64,000 nt of DNA from Motacilla alba alba (Eukaryota > Chordata > Aves > Passeriformes > Motacillidae), in NCBI RefSeq assembly GCF_015832195.1, contig NC_052017.1, positions 72,293,801 to 72,357,800 of the forward strand, given 5' to 3'. Made by a program: the position numbers and the translations under genes. Below the pieces are notes generated by a model, which searched no databases, was not told the DNA's origin, and saw only the letters and a list, made by a program, of their open reading frames with translations. Positions 1 to 12,818 of the stretch are shown in pieces. How positions within the stretch are numbered: position 1 is the first letter of the stretch; every line of letters starts with the position of its first letter.

Positions 1-609
1 ATTTCTTTATAATCATTTATAGAAAGTGAGCTTTTGAGGGTATCAATTATTGTTTGAGGTTTAAATGACATGTGATGTTAAACCAGTGCTTTTATTAAAT
101 AAGAGGAGCCTAGATTTTCTTAAAACTTATATAATGATAGTTGTGAACAGCATAGTCATTCAGTATCATTTCTTCCATGTATTTTAAAAACAGCAAAGGT
201 TCCTTCATGCCTTATTCTGAATGAAAGGGGACCAATAAAACAAAGTGAATAGTACCTCGTGTGGGTGGCTGTCACAACTGACCAGAAACTTCAAATTTGA
301 GAATCTAACAATTTTTGTGAACTCTCAATTCAAGTAAAAACAAAAAACAACAACAAAATTTAAAAAAAAAAAACAACTTTAAAAAATACAAGAACTCAGT
401 TCGTAAAACTAAGACATGACAAAAAAACTGCTAGTGTGATGGAGAGGAAAAAGGACTGGTTTAAAAATGGGAGAATTCTTTGAAATGAATTTGAGAGAAT
501 TATCTTTTAAGAATTTATATTATACTTTAGGAATTATCATGATGCTAGAATTTATTAAGCTGTGGGGTTTTTTTATTTTAAAAAGAGCAAGTTGCCCAGG
601 ATTAAGAGT

Positions 610-641
610 GTTAAGCCTGCATTGTTTAGCGCAGGCTTAAC
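610..641. repeat. Perfect 11-bp hairpin
   Basis: The arms GTTAAGCCTGC (610-620) and GCAGGCTTAAC (631-641) are exact reverse complements around a 10-base loop. The stem is too short for a typical microRNA precursor and pairing stops at the arm ends. It stands out because the stem is GC-richer than its surroundings. Confidence 0.85.
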
Positions 642-757
642 TGATGGCTTACAAGGGGATTAATGAAATGGAGAAGGGTTTTATGAAGGTATTTCTCTAC
701 CTATTCTCACAAGGCTGTGAATGCTTTAATTTATAGAACTCCAGTTAATATTTGTAC

Positions 758-830
758 AGTAGAAAATTAATTTATTAATTATTAATTAATTTATTTCCTT
801 CATTATTAAATTTAATTAATTAATTAATCA
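758..830. repeat. AT-rich low-complexity tract (TTAATTAA-type)
   Basis: The tract is built of repeated AATTAATT and TTAATTAA words, ending in three AATT units in a row near 812-826. It contains several overlapping TAATTA homeodomain-type core sites, but in such simple sequence these are expected by composition. Confidence 0.8.
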
Positions 831-3800
831 CAGTTAACTGCGATCTTCTTCAGCTATTGAATCTCTAGGAAGAGGGGAACATCTCTATTTCCTAAGGATG
901 CAAAGATGTTAATATTTTATAAATTTCTTACATGGTGCTATAGATACTATACGTTTTTTACTCTTATATCACAACTTTGGTGTGGATTGTTGCTTGAGAA
1001 GAGAGCAATAAAACCCTCATGTCTTCAGTAAAATATTACAACTTTGACAAAAACTCAGCTAAGCAAGCTGACACCTTTATGATGAAACCTTTACCTCTGC
1101 TTACCCAGTTTAGGTTATGCAGTGACAGACTGCATCAGGCTTTGGCTTAACACAAGAGAGACCAATGCTAGGAAGCAGCTCTGCAGCCAGGCTGGCAGCA
1201 AGGAGCAGCACTGCCGTGGTGTCTATGACTTTGGTAGCACTTATCTGTCGCACCTGTACTTCAGAGTCTGCCTGGAAGAGAGCACCTCCTTTTGCTCCAT
1301 TCAAACCTTTCTCTCTGTAACAAGAAAGCTTAGTAGGGGCTCAGTGATAGTTCTAAGCTTTTAAAATAAAAGAACCGTGGGTGATCAGTTATATGCAGAT
1401 GTGAATGAAGAAGATGGAAAAGTCCTTTCTGAGGCTTCAAAGTCACTTGCCATTGACTTGAAAGCTTTCTACTTGAGGATTAAAAAGCTTCATGAGGAGA
1501 ACATATTCCTTTTTACTTTTACTATGCTGAAGCTTTCTAAAATGCTTTGTAAAAGTTATTTAGTTATTTCTGCTGAATGCAGGAATTATTAGAAGTCACA
1601 AGTAGCAAAAATCCTCTAAACCTGGGAAAAAACCAATCCCCTTAAGCAACCCTATGAATAGGGATTCATACGGAAGGGTCTATGAACACCCAAGCTCTAT
1701 CACCCATGTTTCACAAGATTTTCTGATGAAACCACAGTGAAACAATTGGCACGTTTTAGTAACCTGGTGATTATGAAACATAATTCCAAGAAATGACATA
1801 ACTTTGAATTCTGTTAAAGACTGCACAATCATTTGGATGGAGTACATACAAAGCCTGCGAGGCATTTATGGGGAGCTATTTAATAGTCCACTGTTGGAGT
1901 ACTACTTTGTTGCAAATAAATTACTGAGTGTAAAGATGAAACCATAGAGACCTGGTTGATCTATATGCAGAAAGAAGCATGATCTGCTGTTAACTTTATT
2001 TTTCTTGTTAATAGTCAAGACATTAATAATAAGACCTGTTGTCTTTAGGGAAAAATAATGAATGCTTTTATAATCGCTTCACACGCTAATAAAACTAAAA
2101 GTGTCGTCACTATAATAAATATTGTGTTAGTCCGGGGATTAAAAAAAAATAAGGCTGACTGGATTGTACAGCAAAATCTGTTATACTTGGAAAGAGCATA
2201 AAAAACAAGGAGAGAGCAGTAATGGCTCTTCTATCTAAAGGAACAGATCAGCAGAATGCAAACTTCATCTGACGACAGGCACCATGGTGTCACATTCACA
2301 TTCTCTGAAAAATCCCTTCACCTGGGATTATTCTCCTAGGAAGCTGAGAAGCCTCAGAGAAAAAGGAAAACAATAATTATCTCATTTGCTTCTCTGTGTT
2401 TTGCTGCTTTGTAATGTGATAGGAGATAGTTTACCAACAGGTGGTTGTTTCATTGATCTCTGGTGTGAATTGTTTTGACTCAATGGCCAATCAGTGCCAA
2501 GCTATGCTGAGAATCTCGAAAGAGTCATGAGTTTTTTATTATTATCTTTTTAGCATTCTGTAGTATCCTTTTTGTATTCTTTAGTATAGTATAGTTTAAT
2601 ATTTTTTAATATAATATAGTATCATAAAATACATAACCTTCTGAGAACACGGAGTCAGATTCATCATTCCTTTCTTCTTCAGGGAACCCTGCAAATACAA
2701 TACCATGGTAGTTAATGCTGGTGAATAAAGTGCCACAAGATTCCCAGATTCATGTAGTAAATCCACTTTCAGGCTAGGGAAATAAAGTCTGAAAGATAAA
2801 TGAGAAGATTATAAAAACATAAAAAAGAATCAGCAAATGGGAATGGACAAACATAAAAATATATTGTGACATTTCTTGTCTCCTCTTCTTATTTTCTTTA
2901 ATCTAGGACAGAGTTGTAACTCTCTGGGAACAAAAAATTTAACAAAAAAGAGCCCCTGTTAACAGGTGAGAGTTCAGGTTATAAATAAAGGCTGTTGAGA
3001 TGAAGTACTCAGAAACATGCCCTAGAAAGACTAAACTGCTCCTAGAATTCTGCCTGAAAAGATGAATAATAAATGGAAGGATTTTGGACAGCATCCAGTT
3101 TTAAAGGAGAATTCTGAATTTTCTTAATAGCATTTCAAAACAAGGAGGACAAAAGCTCCAGGGGCAGCCCAATCCTGTATGTTTTCACTCCATTTGGATA
3201 AGTATTATGAAATATCTGATTAGCAATAAGAGTCATAAAGTCCCAAAGTCCTGCACCAGAGTCAATGTGGAATACTCTGTATGAGTGTATAAAATGTAAA
3301 GCTTCCTATCTTTGGAAGAAAATAATAGCTGTATCATTCCTGGAAATTAAGCTAACAATTAGAAACCCTCCTGAAAAATATAACCAATTTTGACTCCTTT
3401 TAGTATAAGCTGAACTTTTTACCTTCCCTAATGCATACCAAGGCACACACTCCTGGAAAAATTGTATAAGCAGGAACTCATCTCCATTATTTTTTCTGTT
3501 AAAAAAAAAAAAAGAGAGAAAAAAAACCCTAAGGTATCACGTGATTTAGACACAGTTTCAGGTTCTAAAAAGCAAGTATGCCAATCTAGGCAAAACTGGA
3601 TGGAAACTCAGGAAGGAGTAGAGACATTGCTAAAAATTTTCCTATAAAATTATATTAGTATTTTCTGTTAATTTACAAATTGCTGTACAAACAGCTGACC
3701 TTTCTTATATTGAATAAGGAAATTCTTGTTCATTTAGAAGTATTCCCAGAGTTCTACATTTAGCTCAGACATGCAAAATTTTGCTGAGGATTATTGCTTT

Positions 3801-3854
3801 AGTACTTCATGAATAGTGTACAATTTTTGACTCATTAGCAGCTTGGAAATTATG

Positions 3855-4005
3855 TTGGGGTGGGTTTTTTTGTTTGTTAGTTTGTTTCTCTTCTTTTCTT
3901 TCTTTTTTCATTTTTTTATGTTTGGGTTTTGGGTTTTTTTGTTTTGGTTTGTTGTTGGTTTTTTTTTTGTTTTTGTTGTTTTGTTGTCTTTTTTTTGTAT
4001 TCTTC
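3855..4005 (+). repeat. T/G-rich low-complexity tract
   Basis: About 150 bases are made almost wholly of T and G, with some C in the middle, in runs such as TTTGGG, GGTTTG and long T runs. The A-free strand bias is strong. The 64-codon open frame running through it codes almost only Phe, Leu, Val and Gly and is an artefact of the composition. Confidence 0.85.
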
Positions 4006-7000
4006 TGTCATGTTTAATTATCACAGTGGGATACTGAACTACACAACATTGGAGAGTTTAAAAATGTAGTGTAGCTTTCTATCAGATTCCACTGGAATTT
4101 TCCACCAGAGTCAACATTCAAGATCCTAACAGTTATGCTGGATTTGAATTTGTGATAAAATGAACTAGGACAATCATACTAGCAGTTCTTTAAAATTCTG
4201 CCTTGGCAAAACTAACATTTTAAAGAAGCTAATGAGCTGAATATTAAGCCACATAGATGTGTGAAAGGAAAAGTCAGTTCATTAAAATCAATTGTAAGGA
4301 CTGAGTTAAGATATGGTGACACTTTCAATGTGCAGCCCTTTTTTGACTTACCTCTGCTGCATTTACTCAGATAAATAAATGTCCATTATATACTCCCTTC
4401 TATCAGTGCAATTAAATTCTATAAGCTACAATAAAAACCAGTATGGGTAAACAATTAGTAAAGGCTAAAATCAAAAAAATCCTATTCAACAACCAAACAA
4501 AAAAGAGACTAATAGATCAAATTAATGTATTTTTTACTGTTCTTCAGTAGCTTTTTTTTTTTTTGATACAGTAAATTTCTGTAGGATAAGCTGTTGACTT
4601 TTGGCATAATTCTGTAAAAATTTGGTGATCTTGTCTGTTTAACCTGTATGACATTCTAGAAAGTTGATTCTGAAGGTGTTTTACTTTGATAAAGAGCTGG
4701 ATGATGTGGATCAAACTGAAGTTCATGTAAAAGTAATGTATGTTATACAGCTGCATTATTTGAGAAGTTCCAAAGCTTATGAGATTATATTTTAAATATG
4801 CATGCTACTTTGCATGTAAATTGTTTTTGCAATATACCATCATCAGAACTATCTCATTAAACTGTTTTGCCAAAATACAGATTATAAGTTTGAGACCCAT
4901 GGATCCCCCCAGACTCCAGTTCAATAAGGACATGCCAATGATTTTGTGGGTCTGTGCATGCTGATATTTAGGTATGTCCTGTGAAGCTGCTCGTGCTTAC
5001 CTTTAGGTGTATGCCTAAGGACATGGCCAAGTGAGAAGCACAAAGGACATATAATGCACTTTTAACTGAGAATGATCTGTGAATAAGACAGTGGAAGGAC
5101 TCACACTGGCTTTGTTATTTTTGGGATTAGGCTTCATCAACTTTTATGGACAAGAGGGATCATAGTGTGAAAACACATTGTTGTAAAGCCTTTTTCTTGA
5201 CTAATTAAGTTCAGACCAACCATCTGTTATCTTGGCTTAAATACAAGCCCCATGTTCTCATATATTAATGATAGAGGAAATTTGAGAGAATAAAATATTC
5301 CTTTACTTTAAGAGTGAGTCACAATATTGCTGTTTTGTCAGGGATTATTATTTTACACGCTTACTTTAACGTTACATTCTTCTTAAGAAATATAACAACC
5401 CAGTCATTTCAATCACTGTAATATGGGCAACTCAGGGAAGTTTTATATTGCATAAACATTTAAAGATTTTCACGATTGGTGATCTTTTCAGACATTTTTC
5501 ATTCAAATGTTTTATTCTTTTTATTTGATTGCTATAATGCTGTAAATTGAGTTGTCAGTGAGATTCCTGCTGCAGTCCTGTAGTAGCTCTACATCTTTCT
5601 TTTATCATGAAAACAGTAACAGAAGACAATGTGGTATTTAATGGGGAAGTGAGAAACTGCATCCATTTTTAGGTGAGAAAATATCAAAAGAGGATTTGTA
5701 ACATTACCAGTTTGCCATGATCATGGATGAAACATAAAGTATAGCAAAATATTAGCTGCATTTTGCAGGAGTCATAAACATGTTTCAAGATTCTTTACTG
5801 TATAAAAAGATTGGTGGATACCTTTAAAAATTATGTGTTTTACTTGTAATGTAAAACCCAGTAATTTCCATCTAAACAAATACGCATGTGTGGATTAAGT
5901 TAGGTTATTGTGCCTGAATAATAGCACTTAAGGCTTCTTTGCAATCATGGGTAAAGGTTTCTTGCTTCTCTGCAGTATATGAGGAAGCAATTTTAATAGG
6001 TAAAGTCTGGAAAACTCAGACTTGAAATGGCAGCATTTGTGAAATCACTGGGCATGAGAAATGCACATACCAAGAATGATTTTAATTCTGCTATTTCACA
6101 TGACCATGACAAGGACAGTTTACACATGTGCGATACAATTAATCTAAAAACCAGTGTAGGTTAAATTATTGCTGGTACATTTCTTCACAGTTGTTCAAAC
6201 TGGTGAAAGCTACTCTCTTTTCCTCACAAGAAGTCATAACAAGTCCATGATACTATTGTAATTCTACAGTGCACTCTCCATCATTAAAATGTATTTAGCA
6301 TTTTTTCTCATGTTTTTGTTCCAGCCATAAGCTTAAATTTTGTGTTAGATCCTGTCTACTTTCTTTGCAGCTCTAGCAATGCATGCAGTAGATAAAGAGA
6401 AAACGGTGTATTTTTGACATCTTCATAAGTAATGATATCTTAATTAGAGTCTCAGAAACAGATATATGTAGTCTTCTTTTCCCATATAGTAGTGGAATTC
6501 TGACGGATCATTACTATTGTAATCTCTTTTTTAACAGCAATCAAAGTTTTCACTGACTTTCTGTCCAGCATTTGCATCTTACTGTGCTATTCCAAGTAGT
6601 TTGATGTATAATCCACCTTATCCTTGATCAAATATTAAAAAGGTTCTGAAAAATGCATTAGTGGTATAGTCTTACTTAAATCAGAAAGATAAGTCAATAA
6701 TCATCATAAGCCACTGACATCAGAGAAGAACAGCTTCCAGGCTCTTGGTTTGAGACATCCTATCAATAATATTGAGTGTTTCTTTATTCATTAATTTTTA
6801 TCAGTCTAAAAAATAAACCCCCTGGTAGTATTTTCCTCTATGTACATTGCATTGTTCTGACATCTGTGACCTGAAAGAAAGCTCTGGTGGGTAGTTCCAA
6901 CTTTCCAAAAGGGGCTACTGACATCATGTAGTAATGATAACATTTATTTGGAAGTAGTTACTACGCATACAAAGCAGACAATTTCACAATATTCCTACCT

Positions 7001-7799
7001 CAGCTCCAATGTTATTACCTAGCAAAAAACAGTGAAGGTGCTTTCTGTAAGCAGTATGTCTTTTGCAGCACTGCTGTTATCACTGTCCTGCTGTCCTAGA
7101 TCACTGATGAAGTGCATTTTTAAGAAAATCTACGAAGTTGAAAAATGATGTGTCAATATTATCCATGCCCTGAATTTAAGGGAATTATTTTTGAAAGTTG
7201 TAAGTCATGGCAAAAAGCATAGCAATTTAGAAACAAGAAATTCATGTGGTCTATCAGAAAAACTAAAGTATTAGACATACTGGGCAGAAAGCTTTTGGAG
7301 CTATTTCTTAGATTACAGCTGTTAGTCATACAGTAATTTCAAAATGGTAAACAAACATGGTATCTTCCCAGACTGATCATTTAAACCATTCGTGCATGGA
7401 ATTACTATTAGAGTCAAAGGTAATCTTCCTGAATTGATTTACTAATGACTTCTGGGGTTGAGTCATTACTGGGTATGAATCAATAAATCTTTTTCTGTAA
7501 AGCGTATCTGATGAAGAAATATCTTGAAGGTCTTAGTGTTTGCCATTTCTGTCACAAAGAACTATATGAAAACTTGGAGTAAGGTGTAAGAGTATTTCAA
7601 ACAGAAAAAGAGAAGTCAGTCTGCCATTCTTTTGAGTTGTAACTTGAGCAATGCTTATCTAAATCTTTCTAAGCAAGTTGTTACAGTTACTTTAGAGTAC
7701 ACTGTTCAATACAATTTATCATATACTTGTTCAGTGAAATATATTCCAGAAAAAAGAATTAAGTAGACTTTAACTACATTTCTTACTCACTAAATATCC

Positions 7800-8290
7800 A
7801 AGCCCTGAGTGAATTCTGCCATCAACTGTAGACTTGGCAGGGAGGGCTCAAGGTCAGCTGTAACAGAGCAGCTGTAAGAGAAGGGCTGCAAGAGAATCCC
7901 TGTGGAAGGTGCTGGCCCCCTTTTATTCAGGACATGCATTTATCCTGAGCCACCCAGATGTTGTCCTTGCCTGAGCTACATTGCATCCGTGCCTCTGCTT
8001 CCCATTTATGCGTCTTGTTGATGTGCACCAGACCACCAACCTGCAGCACCCTGGATGGACTTCAGAGGTGCATCATTACTGTGAATTTGCCTGGCAATGC
8101 CAAGTCAGATAGCTGACCCTGAATACTGCTCTGCTCCTCTCTTGTCTGGGTGCTTTACTGCTGTGCCCTGGTCAGTGATATCACTGCCCTGCCTGCCTTG
8201 CAGCCACCCTGGGCTCCTAGTTTGCCTTCCTTTACAGATCAGAAAGAAGCCAGTGCTCCCTGATGCTACGTCCTGTATTATAGCCTAATG
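7800..8290. other. GC-richer, CpG-poor patch, possible old repeat
   Basis: Base composition changes abruptly from AT-rich to roughly half GC, rich in CTG, CCTG and GCC words but with very few CpG. This is what a repeat that has lost its CpGs to methylation decay would look like, for example an old LTR. I could not assign it to a family. The 63-codon frame inside it has no recognisable protein similarity and I do not call it a gene. A processed pseudogene is possible but no matching protein or A-tail is seen. Confidence 0.35.
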
Positions 8291-11200
8291 ATTTAAGATC
8301 CTGAACAGAAAACAGTCATGGAAGTGCATTTTGTATTCATATGCACAGTAATGAAACTATTCATTCTTCTTCTAAAGAAGTATCTTTTGCCTATCCCCAG
8401 ATCACAGAAACCTGAAACACATGGCATATTACTTACTATTGTAAGTGCTGCATGTATAAATATGCAAAATATATAAATTGTGATGCAAAATATATAAATT
8501 GTGAAATTCATAGTGAATAAAGAAGGCTTCAGCACAGAAGTAGAGATCTTGCAGGTAGAGGAAAGCTAAACATAGAAGGATAGATTTTCACTGTCTGCAG
8601 CAGAGTTAGAAATAAAAATCAGATTTGATGAAGATCAGTCAAAGGCTGTGTTCATCGGGCAATGCAGCCTCCATTCCTGCCCAGGATCTGCATATTGCTC
8701 AATTATATAGGCAGAATAATGCCTTTCCAGGGTTTGCAGAAATAGCTGAAATTCTGAAGAACAAAAGAGGAGCAAAGACAAACAGTGAATTTCAGCTAAC
8801 ATGACTCCACTGCTGAAGTACAGCCAGATGGAGGTAAGAAAAACCATGCTGAAGACAGGGATGAGACAATGATTGATAGCCTTGTTTGAGAGATAGATGA
8901 GATCAATCTGACAGTTTCTGGCACAAATTGTGTTTCCTGCTGTTCAGGCAACTTAATTTCATTTATGTTCATTTATGCCAGCTGGGTGTATCTTATCCTT
9001 CTCTTCCTTCTTCCATGTGCTATAGTTTCTTTTTTTATTTTTTTTTCCAATAGCATCTCTACCTTTAGTGGAAAAAAAAAATAAATTAAAAGACAGTTAG
9101 TCTTTTCATCCATCTAGCTGACATTTCTTTAGTTTTCCCTTTTGTGTGCTCAGTAAAAAAAGGAAAGCTTTATGTGCTCTTTATTATAGTTCTACCTGGA
9201 GATATGTGATTCAGACCACAATCCAGAGTCAGTTTATTGACACTGACCTGTGAAATATTTCCTGTTCTGTTAGCTGTCTGTTCTCCAGCTTTCTAGGTCT
9301 GCATTCTGTGTGACTCTGAAGTTATACATCAGCCAGCAGTGGGACTGCTGCCCTCTGTGTGCCGTACAGTAATGTATCAAGTATGCCATCATTAAGATAA
9401 ATTATCTTCTTTTGTTAACGTTTGAGTCTGTATTTTTCAGTACAAAAAAGCAGCTGTGCTTGAACTAGAATTTAAGATGGCTCTTAAACAGCAGAAACAA
9501 ATTGATTACTTAGCACAGTTTTGGCAAGGGAATTAAGAGGATTTGGGCTCATGTTCTGTGTAACATGGCATTTCTGTTGTTAATACTGATACAGAAATAA
9601 AATTACAGAAAAAAGAAGTTTGAGATAAGCAACTTTTTTTTTTTTTTTATAATTCAGATTTGGACTACAAAGTTACAACATGCTGGTAAATCTGCAGACT
9701 TTTAGCAAATCTGCTATGCTTTGATAAATGTCACTGCCCCTAAATCTGAGGTGTAGAATGTAACTTCTGAACCATATGATCAGGGCTTGCATGTGACTTT
9801 TGTCTCATTCCTGTTGTAGTTGCTATGAGGTTTCATTGCCTTCACCTAGAGTTAGATCTGACTCTAGAAGCAAGACAAGCTTCTGCTAAAGTTTTGCTTA
9901 AAATGTAAAATTAGAAAAACTTCAAAGTTAAGATTTTTCACTACAGAACATTATAGAGTTATTGGAAAAACACATTATGGAAGTAATAAAAAAAAACAAA
10001 CCAAAAAAAACCCCTGATCCATTCTCAGGGAAAAATAAATAACACATGATTCAATAGGCTAGTCCTTTATTAAATTATGATTCTGTGAGACATATTAGTT
10101 TTCCAGCACACATTAAACTCAGTGTGTGATGTTTGTATTATGAAAGTCTGTCTGAAAAAACATCTGTTGCAAAGTTTCAGTGCCAGCTTTGATGGTTGTC
10201 TCTAGATGTTCTAAAACATGTTTTTTTTTCACCTCAACTTCCCTTTCTCAGATTTCCTTTAAATTTCCTAATATTTTACTTGTTTCTTGGTTAATGACTG
10301 CTTTCCCCTGTCCTTGCTAGCTGTGACTTTTTAACTTATGAATAAATTGAATTTTTTGTTACAGTGGAAGCGCTCATTAAAGATTCAACAGGTGTGTATT
10401 TTAATATCTGTAGAATAAAATTAGTATGTGTGCACTTCCTAGTCTAAGACTTCTCCTTAATCCTATCAGGTACATAAAAGTCATTGTAACACTTTAAAAA
10501 CTTTGCTTCTCTACTTGAATGTTGAAAAAATTACCTGAGAGGGCAAGAACTGATGTTTGTTGAACTCCTTAGAGAAGAGATCTTCCCTATGTTTGTGCAG
10601 CTTTCAATGCAGTGTTCCAAATTAAATTATATGAGAGGTGAACTTAGTGTTTGGTTTTTTCTTCAGAAATACCTGTGAAATTCAAAATACTCATCAGCTT
10701 CTCAAGAAAGAGTAGTGGAGAAAGAAAGGAACATCAGTCTAGTTTAAAAAAGAAATGAAGTTCCTAAAAGTAATCTCAAGACTGCATGAAACACATTGTC
10801 GTGTGAATATGAAAATGTGGCAACAGTAATTTTTAAGTGTTTATCTGGCTTTGTTTGTATCAGTTTTTTGGTGGCAGGAATATGCATATATTTCTTAGAA
10901 GCTGTTGGATTTGTCTCCTATCCTTACTTCTGAGTATAAAATCATCCCTAGGCTGAAAGTAAAGAAAGTGTTCAGTGAAGGAGGATGTATTTGAATACTG
11001 ACAAGCCAAAGTCTAAAAAAACAAGAGGTACATAGTTATAGTGCCTTGTTTTGCTCTCCAGGCTAGTCTTGACAAATTCCTCATAGCTTCATATGACCAA
11101 AACCAAAAATATCTTCAGGTACCTTGCAGATAACTTAAAAAGAAGAAATTAAAAAGCACCTGATCATAGGCTTATAAATATCATCACAGCATTATACAGG

Positions 11201-11404
11201 ATCATAGAAAACATTCTGATGAAATTAATAATGATCAGAAAGTAAAAGGAAATAGGATAAAATACCACATGGGTATTTGACATTTGCAGCCTTCTGGATT
11301 ACTCTGATTTCACTAAAAGCAAGTTTTCAAAGGAAAGTAAAGTAGGTTTAATCCATTTCAAAGACCTACCTGTTATGGTGCCATACACAGATTATTTAAG
11401 GTGG
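8291..11404. other. AT-rich non-coding DNA, no gene seen
   Basis: Only short open frames without protein character occur. A tandem duplication at 8462-8503 and several short A or T runs are present. I see no recognisable transposon in this stretch. Confidence 0.7.
8462..8503. repeat. Exact 21-bp tandem duplication
   Basis: Two adjacent 21-bp copies (8462-8482 and 8483-8503) are identical; each starts ATGCAAAATATATAAATTG. Each carries the octamer-like word ATGCAAAA and a TATATAAA box-like word. Perfect identity suggests a recent slippage or duplication event. Confidence 0.9.
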
Positions 11405-11409
11405 GAAAG
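11405..11409. repeat. Target-site duplication, left copy (GAAAG)
   Basis: The five bases GAAAG directly precede the first TG of the LTR and recur exactly at 12814-12818 directly after its last CA. This fixes both ends of the insertion and shows it entered by retroviral-type integration with a 5-bp stagger. Confidence 0.85.
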
Positions 11410-11537
11410 TGTCATGGTTTGGCGCTGGCCCAATGCCAGTGCCCCCATGAAAACCTATCTTCCCTGGTGTCTGCTGTGAGATGCGATCAGAGACAGAGCA
11501 AAGCAGGCCTCCACTTGTAAACAAAGAGGAAAAAAAC

Positions 11538-11543
11538 TTTATT
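11538..11543 (-). terminator. LTR polyadenylation signal AATAAA
   Basis: TTTATT on the plus strand reads AATAAA on the minus strand, 134 bases before the LTR's 3' end. On the minus strand it is followed by a T-rich stretch, as expected for the end of R and start of U5. Confidence 0.6.
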
Positions 11544-12424
11544 ATCATAGAACTATAATAAAATGAATACACAGAGCAAAATGGAAACCTGTCAAACATT
11601 TCTCCTCCCCCCACTCAATTTCCCACAGAATAACACAAAACCTTAGATCTTTATCCAGTCCATCACCCTTCACATAATCAACTCAGTCCATCTCCACCCT
11701 TCTGACAATCACCTCTCATTTCATCAAGGAGAGAGGAGCCCCCCTTGCACCACAGGCAAATTCCCCTGGAAACACAGCCGAGTCCAGCTGTGTTTCCCCG
11801 TCACTCAGCAACCGCCTTCGTGACTTCTCCCTTCCATGTTCAGTGCTCTCACCACTGCACATGGACCAGAGCTGCTTTTAGGGTTTCCCCTTTTCAAGGA
11901 TGCTTCGCCCAGTTCCAGGAGAAAACGACAGTCTCTCACCTTTTCGGGACACCAGTCCCCCCCAATATTTCACCCCCTGGGGCCGAGGGGTCTCGAGAGC
12001 ACCATCACCTCATCGCCTGTCGTCTCCGCTCACATCGCTCCTTTGGCACCAAGCCACCGCCTCCCCCTAAAATGCAGTCTCTGTATTACAGGAAAGGTTC
12101 TGTCCATGGCCATACAAGAAAAGTCCAGCCAAAAGCCACTCCATCATCTCCTCCACCTAGGATTTTTCCTCAACTTCTCTCAGTCGTTCTTCAACCTTCA
12201 CAGCTTTCATCACACTTGCGTATTTCCTCTTATCCGTCTCTCTCCTCCTTCAACTCCCGGAGGATCAGCATTTGCAAAGTTTCCATCGTCCCACAGAAGG
12301 GTTAAAATCACAGTCTCTACTCATCCCGAACTCCCACGCTGGCTCCGGGCATTCTTCCCTTGCCGCCCCCCCTTCTCTTTCTCGGCCAAGCCAGTGCTAT
12401 CGAATTCCAAGGTAGCACTGGCAC

Positions 12425-12445
12425 CTCTCTCTCTCTCTCTCTCTC
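12425..12445. repeat. (CT)10 microsatellite inside the LTR
   Basis: Ten uninterrupted CT units (GA on the LTR sense strand). It lies inside the solo LTR, so length differences between copies of this LTR family are likely. Confidence 0.95.
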
Positions 12446-12678
12446 CCCTGAGGAGGGGGGGCTGCCCGCTGCCTCTCCGAGTTCTTCCACCCTTCCATCT
12501 CTGTGGGGAACTCACTCTTATCCAAGCCATCGCCTCCCGTCTCTGCCCAAGGCTCCAGCCTACCTCCCTCGGCCTCGTGGCTTTTCCCCTCCCCCGCCCA
12601 GTCCGCCGCTGGGAAGGGGAGGTCTGACCTCTCCATCCACCGGAACCAAGAGAGAGAGCGTTCCCCTAGGAGCTCCTC

Positions 12679-12686
12679 GCTTTTAA
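12679..12686 (-). promoter_or_regulatory. Putative LTR TATA-like box
   Basis: The minus strand reads TTAAAAGC here, about 130 bases from the LTR 5' end and about 75 bases after a CCAAT box whose complement is at 12760-12764. The order CCAAT then TATA fits a U3 promoter reading leftward. Whether it is active is unknown. Confidence 0.45.
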
Positions 12687-12813
12687 CCCCTGTGTTCTCA
12701 GAGGCGTATCCATATCCTCAATGGTCAAAACAGGTGCCAATATCTACATCTGAGCACCTATTGGTTTGACCACCACCACCTCCCAAAAACTCACTTCCTC
12801 TCAAACCACGACA

Positions 12814-12818
12814 GAAAG
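12814..12818. repeat. Target-site duplication, right copy (GAAAG)
   Basis: This is an exact copy of the five bases at 11405-11409, directly following the CA end of the LTR. Confidence 0.85.

Larger units (their letters stand above)
1..7799. other. AT-rich non-coding DNA, no gene seen
   Basis: No open frame here exceeds about 80 codons, none shows codon structure or a recognisable domain, and stops are dense in all frames. The sequence is AT-rich with almost no CpG, as expected for methylated intergenic or intronic vertebrate DNA. It contains only short low-complexity tracts and one perfect hairpin, listed separately. I recognise no CR1 or LTR fragment in this stretch, though very old repeats could not be seen by eye. 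Confidence 0.7.
11410..12813 (-). mobile_element. Solo LTR of an endogenous retrovirus, 1,404 bp
   Basis: The element begins TGTCATGGTTTG and ends CAAACCACGACA, an 11-of-12 inverted repeat with canonical TG...CA ends. Exact GAAAG duplications flank it. The minus strand is the sense strand: on it lie a CCAAT box (complement at 12760-12764), a TATA-like TTAAAAGC (complement at 12679-12686) and an AATAAA signal (complement at 11538-11543). The distance between the TATA-like box and AATAAA implies a very long R region of over 1 kb. Only one LTR is present and no gag, pol or env sequence lies beside it, so it is a solo LTR left by recombination. The many retained CpGs suggest it is young. The 263- and 186-codon plus-strand frames within it are antisense shadows. 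A 5-bp duplication fits class III (ERVL-like) or some class I elements better than class II, but I cannot name the family. Confidence 0.88.

Noticed and set aside
610..641. MicroRNA gene
   Set aside because: The stem is 11 bp, far below the roughly 22-bp or longer imperfect stem expected of a precursor.
11745..12627. Plus-strand frames of 186 and 263 codons, the longest in the window
   Set aside because: They overlap in different phases inside the solo LTR, antisense to its transcription. They are rich in Pro, Ser and Leu as expected from C-rich DNA and have no recognised domain.
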